26,692 nucleotides of DNA, from contig DHVK01000029.1 in the NCBI GenBank assembly GCA_002412625.1, positions 3,597 through 30,288 on the forward strand. The letters run 5' to 3'. The DNA is from Cloacimonetes bacterium UBA5210 (GTDB lineage: Bacteria; Cloacimonadota; Cloacimonadia; Cloacimonadales; Cloacimonadaceae). A model generated the notes under the pieces. It was not told the origin of the DNA and made no database searches. It saw nothing but the letters and a program-made list of their open reading frames with translations. This document shows positions 24,863-26,692 of the stretch, one piece after another (the first letter of the stretch is position 1; every line of letters starts with the position of its first letter). Made by a program: the position numbers and the translations under genes.

Positions 24863-25605
24863 CAGATTTTTCCCGCACCGAGCTCTTGATCGGCGCAGAA
24901 GCGCTGGAGCGCGCCAAGCAGACCACGGTGTGCATCGCCGGCCTCGGCGGAGTGGGTTCATACGCGGTGGAAGCCCTGGTACGCGCCGGCATCGGGCGCT
25001 TTATCCTGATCGATTTTGATACCGTTGGCCCCAGTAACCTCAACCGCCAATTGCTCGCCACGCTTCCGAACATCGGCAAGGGCAAAGCTCTGCTGATGCA
25101 GGAGCGCATACTATCGATCAACGATCAGGCGCAAGTGATCTGCCATCAAGTGTTTCTGGATGCGGATAACAGGGCGGAGCTAACGCGCGGGGCGGATTTT
25201 GTGATCGACGCTATCGACAGCCTGGGTCCCAAAATTGGGCTCTTGGAAGATCTAGCCTGCGAAGGCAGACAGTTCATCGCGGTGATGGGTGCCGGGAACA
25301 GACTGGATCCCACCAAGATTCACCTGGATAAGATCAGCAAAAGCCACAATTGCCCGCTGGCCAGAAGAGTGCGCAAGTTCCTGCGGCGCAGGGGCATCAA
25401 ACTGGATTTCCCCTGTGTGTATTCCAGCGAATTGGCGCTGGACACCCTCGATGATGTGGATAGCGCGGAAGAAATCATCATGGAGCGGGGCAGACAGCGC
25501 CAAACCATCGGCTCCATCAGCTATATGCCGGCGATCATGGGCATGATGGCGGCTTCCTGGGTGTTGCGCCAGGTGATCGCTGCCGCTGAGCAGAAAGAAA
25601 GCTAA
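24859..25605 (+). CDS. tcdA: tRNA threonylcarbamoyladenosine dehydratase TcdA (CsdL)
   Basis: 248 residues of the ThiF/MoeB/E1 superfamily. Features: IAGLGGVGSYAVEAL (ATP-binding loop, GLGGVGS 28-34), DFDTVGPSNLNRQLLATLPN with the conserved N-x-x-R-Q, the TcdA-type segment NCPLARRVRKFLRRRGI, and the ending SISYMPAIMGMMAASWVLR. No CxxC zinc motifs, which separates it from ThiF/MoeB. TcdA cyclises the t6A37 modification of tRNA to ct6A, using ATP and in E. coli the CsdA/CsdE sulfur-relay partners, which are absent from this window. ATG overlaps the tatD stop. Last gene of the plus-strand operon; convergent with the coiled-coil gene. Confidence 0.9.
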   Translation: MTDFSRTELLIGAEALERAKQTTVCIAGLGGVGSYAVEALVRAGIGRFILIDFDTVGPSNLNRQLLATLPNIGKGKALLMQERILSINDQAQVICHQVFLDADNRAELTRGADFVIDAIDSLGPKIGLLEDLACEGRQFIAVMGAGNRLDPTKIHLDKISKSHNCPLARRVRKFLRRRGIKLDFPCVYSSELALDTLDDVDSAEEIIMERGRQRQTIGSISYMPAIMGMMAASWVLRQVIAAAEQKES

Positions 25606-25641
25606 TCCCCACCGCGGTCGATTGGGCGGCTATTGCGGGAC

Positions 25642-25926
25642 TTACTTGAACTTTGAGATCACGGCTTTGAAGGTTGTGGCAAGGTCGTCAAACACAAGCT
25701 CCGCCCCGCTTTTCAGCTCTTCCCAGGCTTCTTCTCCGGATTGCTCCAGCTCTTTCAGTTTTTTATCCGCGATTTTCTTCTTCTTTTTCAGCTCCACTAT
25801 CTGTTCTTTGAATTTCGCCTGAGTCTCTTCTTTGGCCTTCAAGGCCTTTGCTTCCAGCTTGGTCAGTTCGGTATCCCACTTCTTCAGTTTGGCGGATAGC
25901 TTTTTGATCAATTCCTTTCTTTCCAT
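25642..25926 (-). CDS. Small coiled-coil protein, Sll1863-type stress-response family
   Basis: 94 residues, highly charged, almost entirely heptad-like helix (KKLSAKLKKWDTELTKLEAK, then LKAKEETQAKFKEQIVELKK). It ends in the short segment GEEAWEELKSGAELVFDDL followed by ATTFKAVISKFK. This order, a KxxLxxWxxExxKLEAK coiled coil followed by AWxxLKxGxExxxDDL, matches small bacterial proteins annotated as sll1863-family stress response proteins. AAGGGAG lies about 8 bases before the ATG at 25926. It is monocistronic and convergent with tcdA (36-base gap, no clear terminator). No catalytic residues; likely structural or a chaperone-like amphipathic helix. Exact role unknown. Confidence 0.8.
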   Translation of the reverse strand: MERKELIKKLSAKLKKWDTELTKLEAKALKAKEETQAKFKEQIVELKKKKKIADKKLKELEQSGEEAWEELKSGAELVFDDLATTFKAVISKFK

Positions 25927-26300
25927 TTTCTTTGCTCCCTTGTAGCGTTATAGATGTTGATATCGTCTTTTGTGGACAAGCGTTCTGAACTCATTCAGCT
26001 CAGTTGTCGAATATGTGCCTTGTGATAAGATATTGATAATTTAGGCTTTGACAAATGAAACATCCGCCGGAATAGCCATTGTGGAAGTGTCATCCTGACG
26101 CTTATTATTGCTACACATGCGGCTGGAAGCCACATCTACCAGCATTGGTCGCCAAAACCCTCGCGCATTCCGGGACTACCAAGAGCAAAACGATGAAATA
26201 TATCCACAAATCAACACTTATCATCCACAAATCGGTCTTCAGCAGCTTAAGTTAAATACGTATCTCTCTGCAAATAAAAGGCAATACGGAATTCCAACAA

Positions 26301-26329
26301 TTGGCTCATTCCTTGCTCTCATATATGAT
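26301..26329 (+). promoter_or_regulatory. Candidate promoter of the small RNA
   Basis: TTGGCT (26301-26306), 17-base spacer, TATGAT (26324-26329). The predicted start near 26336 falls just before the first hairpin, which supports the pairing of promoter and RNA. Confidence 0.5.
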
Positions 26330-26330
26330 A

Positions 26331-26443
26331 GACTCCTTATCAGCAATCCCCCTGCTGATAATCGTGGTGACTCCAAACCACGGTGTGCAACCTCCTAAGT
26401 CTAAATCCTGTGCCCCTTCTCAGAGGGAGGGGTACATTTTTTT
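26331..26443 (+). ncRNA. Candidate trans-acting small RNA with CCUCCU linker
   Basis: About 108-113 bases with three stem-loops in a row. Stem 1: TTATCAGCA (26337-26345) with TGCTGATAA (26353-26361), nine perfect pairs, seven-base loop. Stem 2: CGTGGT (26363-26368) with ACCACG (26377-26382). Then a mostly unstructured linker contains CCTCCTAAG (26391-26399), complementary to a Shine-Dalgarno sequence. The third stem is a terminator. A promoter ends just upstream and no gene follows on the plus strand up to the window end, so a leader or attenuator is less likely. I do not match it to a named RNA family. Confidence 0.55.
26410..26443 (+). terminator. Intrinsic terminator of the candidate small RNA
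   Basis: GTGCCCCTTC (26410-26419) pairs with GGGAGGGGTAC (ending 26435), about ten pairs including G-U, followed after one base by seven T (26437-26443). Confidence 0.75.
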
Positions 26444-26514
26444 GCCTTTTCTGAATGCCTATTTTGCTGCCTGGCTGCTGTAATCCGGCAAGCAATCCCG
26501 ATTGATCGAGCCGG

Positions 26515-26563
26515 GTTTAAGCTGATATAAAGCTGTGATTATCGTGTGGGCATAGCTTGATAA
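26515..26563 (+). repeat. Dispersed hairpin repeat A, copy 3
   Basis: GTTTAAGC, then AAGCTGTGATTATCGTGTG, then CATAGCTTGATAA. Closely matches the minus strand of 5477-5525 and less closely 18040-18088. The hairpin ends are AAGCTGT (26530-26536) and ATAGCTT (26552-26558), one mismatch. Confidence 0.6.
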
Positions 26564-26609
26564 GGGCATAATATCCGGCTAATGACAGGCGTAGAAATCA
26601 AGCAATGGG

Positions 26610-26655
26610 TCCGGAACACGCTTCTCTGAAACGTTTTTCTGCCAATCAGTACCCA
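26610..26655 (+). repeat. Dispersed repeat B, copy 2
   Basis: Begins CCGGAACACGCTTCTC, contains ACGTTTTTCTGCC and ends TACCCA. Matches 5327-5372 at about 80% with one indel. It lies 47 bases after hairpin repeat A copy 3. Confidence 0.55.
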
Positions 26656-26692
26656 AGCCCAGCACTAGCAATATGAGCTCTGGGGGATAACT

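Larger units (their letters stand above)
25927..26692. other. 766-base gene-free region with a candidate small RNA and repeats
   Basis: No open frame here has both a ribosome site and a recognisable protein. It contains three sequences one mismatch from the DnaA box (25971-25979 minus, 26200-26208 plus, 26221-26229 plus), the candidate small RNA at about 26331-26443, hairpin repeat A copy 3 and repeat B copy 2. Confidence 0.65.

Noticed and set aside
26108..26398. 96-codon plus-strand frame near the right end
   Set aside because: No ribosome site, low-complexity polar translation, and it crosses the promoter and hairpins of the candidate small RNA.

Overview
The window reads as chromosomal DNA of a Gram-negative (diderm) bacterium of roughly 50% GC. 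It encodes lipoprotein-sorting-type proteins, an MsbA-like exporter, a heptosyltransferase-type enzyme, a predicted outer-membrane barrel and several signal peptides. The mix of protein families and the hairpin-type intergenic repeats would fit the FCB/Cloacimonadota neighbourhood. That placement is a guess from general familiarity, because no rRNA or marker gene is present. There is no transposase, phage gene or CRISPR array.

Left part (1-8312, minus strand): a partial secreted CAP-domain protein sits downstream of a small DUF5683-type membrane protein. A large signalling protein (1262-4606) follows, with two class III cyclase domains, an AAA-type NTPase and TPR repeats; its layout is that of soluble adenylyl cyclase (ADCY10). 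A 1-kb gene-free stretch (4607-5646) holds nested palindromes and two dispersed repeats. Next come the translationally coupled peptidase genes tldD and tldE-like.

Middle (8433-17849): divergent promoters separate tldDE from a plus-strand run of overlapping genes. The order is TetR regulator, outer-membrane barrel candidate, LolD/MacB-type ATPase, two FtsX-type permeases, LolA-like periplasmic carrier and HI0933-type flavoprotein. The first six look like one regulated trans-envelope lipid or lipoprotein transport system. An acyl-CoA synthetase and a Nif3-family protein follow.

Right part (17850-26692): a structured intergenic region, a tRNA-Arg(ACG) and its terminator lead directly into a second compact operon. 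This runs MsbA-like exporter, family 2 glycosyltransferase, heptosyltransferase-like family 9 enzyme, ATP-grasp enzyme, CDP-glycerol-phosphotransferase-like enzyme, TatD hydrolase and TcdA. The first five suggest assembly, decoration and export of a surface glycolipid. A small coiled-coil stress-type protein is convergent with it. The last 766 bases contain no convincing gene. They do contain a well-formed candidate small RNA (promoter, two hairpins, a CCUCCU linker and a terminator) and second copies of the intergenic repeats.

The observations most worth following are the candidate small RNA, the ADCY10-like cyclase with complementary half-sites, the dispersed hairpin repeats, and the two envelope operons. 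All functional statements are inferred from reading motifs; no database search was run.
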